Positions 60,904 to 64,000 of a stretch of 64,000 nucleotides of DNA are shown here, in pieces. Each line of letters begins with the position of its first letter. The stretch's first letter is position 1. The position numbers and the translations under genes are program-made. The notes beneath the pieces were generated by a model. That model did not search any database. It was not told the DNA's origin and saw only the letters and a list, made by a program, of their open reading frames with translations. The DNA comes from Ricinus communis (taxonomy: Eukaryota; Streptophyta; Magnoliopsida; Malpighiales; Euphorbiaceae): NCBI RefSeq assembly GCF_019578655.1, contig NC_063260.1:9984501-10048500 (forward strand), given 5' to 3'.

Positions 60904-61312
60904 GAAAAAGAAAGAAGAGAGAAAAGTGATAAAAAAGCAGTGAAAATGATTTAACTAGAGTCAAAGTAAATAAAAATGATATAACTAGAGTCAAAGTAAG
61001 TAAATGAAAGTTAAAGTAAGTAAAAATTAAAGAAAAAAAGTACAGTAAAAATGATATATTTAAAAAAAAAACAGTATTTTATATAATTTCCTGTTTTAAT
61101 AACATTATATTAATAGAATTCTTGAAAAATGAAACTCAAGCCTAAAAAAATCTTAGATCTTATTAGACCATCAACAGTACAATGTGTGATATCGTTTGGA
61201 AATTTCTTATTTGTAAAATATTTATTCCTTATGTATATGTAAAATTAATATTAAAAAGAATAATTTGAACTATTGATTTTATATAAAACTTAAAATTTAT
61301 AATTAACAAATA
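60904..61312 (+). repeat. Direct repeat, right copy, flanking pararetrovirus copy 2
   Basis: This is the counterpart of 53563-53970, about 98 percent identical by eye. It follows the viral sequence directly. Confidence 0.85.
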
Positions 61313-61386
61313 TCTTTCTCTCAAATTCTTTAGGACTTAGCTTTAGGCATTGATACAAATGATGATTAGCAACACCATTTTTGGAA

Positions 61387-63091
61387 TAAATTGCCCAGCT
61401 GGTACCAAACCTTAGAATAGTATATCAAATTGATACCAAGACTTTAATTTGAATTAAATTGGTACCAAAACTACAGAAAAATATATCAATTTAGGGTAAT
61501 TGTCCAATTTCCGGCTAATGGAGGCTAACGTGGCAAGCTGAGGAGGTATATTCCGTTTGATTCTCTCTTGAGTGTGTGCCACGTCAATAAAAATAGCTTA
61601 CTCAGCCAGCGGGTCCCGTTCCCTAACTTCCCCCAAATTAAATCCTAATTGAACCCTAAAATCCATAAATTGAACTTTCCTATTGAAGTTAAAGCATAGT
61701 TGCACCATTATAACCCTCAATCTCTCCTTCTCACCTCATCTTTTCTTCCAATAATATATCAGATCATCCTTCGAGATTCTAAAGTTTGGTAGGAATAAAG
61801 TACAATACAAGAAGCAAAATCTGACTGTGTCATTGAGAAAACTATCATATACTTGTGCTTCTTGTCGACAAGTGCCTTAGCATCTTCTATATTCTGCTCA
61901 TCTTATCAACCTCATCTTCTATAATTTCTCCCTTATCTGACATCCTCATGGAGGATCTTGTTAAGATCCTAAGAGCACTTTCGCGTTTCTTCTTGAAAGA
62001 ATCACGAGCAGCAGCTTTGAGTTTTACATCATATTTCCTACTACTGGGTTGAGCTATAATGGGGCTACTAATGTTCTTCTCCTAAATAGCGCCTTTTCAT
62101 GCTAAATCTGCCATGTTAATCACCATTTGAGCTTCCATTTCTCTACAGATATCCTCACTATGGGTTGTGCTTCCATTTCTCTGCAGATATCCTCACTACG
62201 GGCTGTGAATACTACCTTTGACCCATTTTCTCTATTTGGAAGAGGAACCCCAAAATTTGCAAGGTCCACTGGCTCCCATATATCATCTAACAATAACAGA
62301 AACTTTTTTCTGTGCAGTATGGTGAAGATGTCTATAGCTTTTTCATCAATTTTTTTCTTCTTCCTTTTTTCATCTGAAATTCCTATATTTTTTTCAATGT
62401 CTTCTTGGATCTTTGCAAGTCTCGTGTCACTCACTATAATAAAGATTATAGCATCAAAACCACTGGGTGTAGTAGTAGTAGTAGTATTGAGGAACTTCTT
62501 GTCGATTTGTTTCAAGAGTGTAGTTTTAGGCTGCTTGGCTAGTTTAAGGTCTAAGCCTGTTAGCTCAGTTGGTACTTCCACCATTGTCGGTTGTACAGGT
62601 GTTGCTACCATTATATTTGTCAAATCCCTTTCAGCTAGAAGAAGAGCAGCATCTTTGAATGTGTAGGCAATTTTTTTCTCGTATCTATACCTGTACTTGA
62701 AGTTCTTGGAGCAACAGATGAGGTGACAATGAGAGATTGAAGGTAACGATGGTGCAACAATGGTGCAATTGTGCTTTAGCTTCAATAGGAAAGTTCAATT
62801 TGGAGATTTTAGGTTCCAATTAGGGGAAATTAGGATTTAATTTGGGAGAAGTTAGGAAATGGGACCTGCTAGTTGAGTAAGCTATTTTTATTGACGTGGC
62901 ACACACAAAGGGGAGAATCAAATGGAATATACCTCATCAGATTGCCATGTCAGCCTCCATTAGCCGGAAATTGGACAACTGCCCTAAATTGATATATTTT
63001 TCTATAGTTTTGGTACCAATTTAATTTAAATTAAAGTCTTGGTATCAATTTGATATATTGTCCTAAGGTTTGATACCAGCTGGGCAATTTA
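61387..63091. mobile_element. Long-TIR element (Pack-MULE-like) carrying an NBS-LRR fragment
   Basis: The two ends are inverted repeats of about 330 bases: 61387-61720 against 62750-63091. Shared blocks include 'taaattgcccagctggta', 'caaattgataccaagacttt', 'aattggacaa.tgccctaaat', 'gaggctaacgtggcaa' (inverted with small changes) and 'gcttactca'. The interior (61720-62750) contains part of a disease-resistance gene on the minus strand and no transposase. Long inverted ends with a captured gene fragment are the mark of Pack-MULEs. A 9-bp target duplication could not be confirmed. 'tggaa' occurs in both flanks, but out of register. Confidence 0.7.
62120..62690 (-). pseudogene. NBS-LRR (CC-type, RPS5-like) NB-ARC fragment inside the long-TIR element
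   Basis: The minus-strand frame (within 62785-62120) reads through an NB-ARC domain: KTTLLKQIDKKFL after a damaged P-loop (the usual GxGGVGK part is replaced by KLAKQP), FDAIIFIIVSDTRLAKIQED (RNBS-A/kinase 1a region), KKFLLLLDDIWEPVDL (kinase 2 with the DD pair) and GSKVVFTARSEDICREM (RNBS-B). The coiled-coil part, the GLPL motif and the LRRs are missing. The open frame is whole for 221 codons and extends into the inverted repeat at its start, so the element could express a chimeric product, but the loss of the nucleotide-binding Lys-Thr context makes normal function unlikely. Confidence 0.75.
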
Positions 63092-63114
63092 CCTGGAATT
63101 TCTCTTTATTTTTT

Positions 63115-63640
63115 TAATTTCTCTAAATCTCAAGTCAAGAGCAAAGCTAAGGATAAACTCTTGGCAAAAAGAAGCTGCATAAAGAATGATTGGAGCCTTT
63201 AGTGAGTAATAAAGAGAAGAAGTTATATGCAGAATGAAATTTTCTCTACTATATATTTATATATGAAGAAGGCTTTGTGCCTTACATCAGTGAAGAATGA
63301 AGATAAATTAGAATTTAGCAAGATTTTGGAGGCCGAAAGAACTTTTGAAAGCTGAATTTTTGCATTTTCTTTTTAGTTGCATGGATTTTTTTCTATGGAT
63401 AAATTTTTGCAATAATCTTATAGCTCAGATATTTATCATATTATCTTGTTATTTTCTGCAGGAGAAATAAGTATTTATAGACTACACTTAAGTTTATCAA
63501 ATGTTCTTTAATTTATCCATGATCTGGTATTTAATATGATCATCAGTCTTGAAGCTAAGTAATGGAGCTTTATTGTAAGTTGATGATCAGATCAGCAGTT
63601 TTTCATAGAATAATGATGAAGAACATAAAATCATACCTAT
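63115..63640 (+). pseudogene. Rearranged copy of the RPL7A 3' region, inverted relative to the gene
   Basis: On the plus strand 63123-63180 reads KSQVKSKAKDKLLAKRSCIK, the end of RPL7A. Then come 3' flank sequences, then at about 63273-63330 [20 protein letters not shown], which in the real gene belongs to the preceding exon (46855-46947). After that the 3' flank resumes ('gatttttttctatggataaa', 'tatcttgttat'), and at 63530-63620 the sequence matches the start of the unidentified fragment's flank (46140-46190, 'atagaataatgatgaagaac'). So an upstream exon has been spliced into the middle of the downstream flank. It abuts the long-TIR element. Confidence 0.75.
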
Positions 63641-64000
63641 AATTAGTAATATGCTATAAAATTAAATCTAATATTTAGAAGGCCTAATTGCAAAATAAAT
63701 CCTGACCTTTAGCGTGTTTTACAATTTTAACATATCCTTTCAATTTTGGCAATTAAAGACACTTCTATTTTTTGCAATTCAAGTTACTATTTCATTTTCC
63801 AGCATTAGGCTGCTGATGTGTCAGATAAAGTATATTTACACTTGAAACGTGTGTAAAACACATCATATTAATTGCCATATAGAAAGCCATGTCAGAACGT
63901 TGTGTTTAGACATGAAATAAATTAAAATTAGTTTAGATACTGGTTTTGGGGGTAAAAAGTCTAAATTGAGAATCTTACATCCATCACCAAATCGAAATCC
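63641..64000. other. Window end, nothing seen
   Basis: No gene was recognised. Phrases such as 'cctaattgcaaaataaatcctgacctttagcg', 'tttggcaattaaagacactt' and 'gctgatgtgtcagata' resemble the ends of MULE-type inverted repeats seen elsewhere in the window, so another element may begin here and run off the edge. Confidence 0.35.

Noticed and set aside
53563..61312. The 408-bp repeats as LTRs of a retrotransposon
   Set aside because: They lack TG..CA ends, a primer-binding site and a 5-bp target duplication. The viral promoter lies inside the bracket, not in the repeats.
62127..62666. 179-codon plus-strand ORF in the long-TIR element
   Set aside because: It is the antisense reading of the NB-ARC fragment, which has clear motifs on the minus strand.

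Overview
The window is nuclear DNA from a dicot plant. It is AT-rich, its genes have many GT..AG introns, and it carries a serpin, two GARP/HHO-type transcription factors and a cytosolic ribosomal protein gene alongside transposable elements and two endogenous pararetrovirus (caulimovirid-like) copies. The gene content would suit Malpighiales/Euphorbiaceae, but that is a weak inference and no species is claimed.

Layout. 1-7100: decayed pararetrovirus copy 1, entering from the left edge (movement protein end, coat protein, protease, reverse transcriptase/RNase H, a downstream ORF of unknown function, and a promoter/polyadenylation region). 7928-9265: a two-exon serpin with one frameshift near the start, followed by a broken tandem copy. 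11737-24278: a 12.5 kb MULE with long inverted ends and a near-perfect 9-bp target duplication. Its transposase is dead and is split by two insertions, and its right inverted repeat is split by a PIF/Harbinger-like element (21097-24221, TTA target duplication) that carries a piece of a PEPR-like receptor kinase gene. 24791-26313 and 31003-32791: two tandem minus-strand HHO/NIGT1-like genes with the same five-exon plan. About 36600-44560: a second MULE-type region with convergent Ulp1-like protease and FAR1-like transposase remnants, strewn with TGTTCATT-type motifs and interrupted by a 1410-bp solo LTR. 46446-49821: an apparently intact RPL7A gene whose 3' end has been copied to three other places in the window, with a poly(A)-binding-protein fragment in one intron. 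53563-61312: pararetrovirus copy 2, better preserved (intact RT/RNase H frame), bracketed by about 408-bp direct repeats and scrambled at its left end (inverted promoter segment, telomere-like filler, duplicated coat-protein piece). 61387-63091: a long-TIR element carrying an NBS-LRR fragment. 63115-63640: a rearranged RPL7A-derived copy.

The genes likely to be working are RPL7A and the two HHO-like regulators. The serpin would be a fourth if its frameshift is a sequencing error. The rest is mobile-element history: nested insertions, gene-fragment capture and pararetrovirus integration. Exon coordinates were derived by hand from splice sites and reading phase. The three multi-exon models without a frameshift (RPL7A and both HHO genes) give uninterrupted frames whose total lengths are multiples of three.
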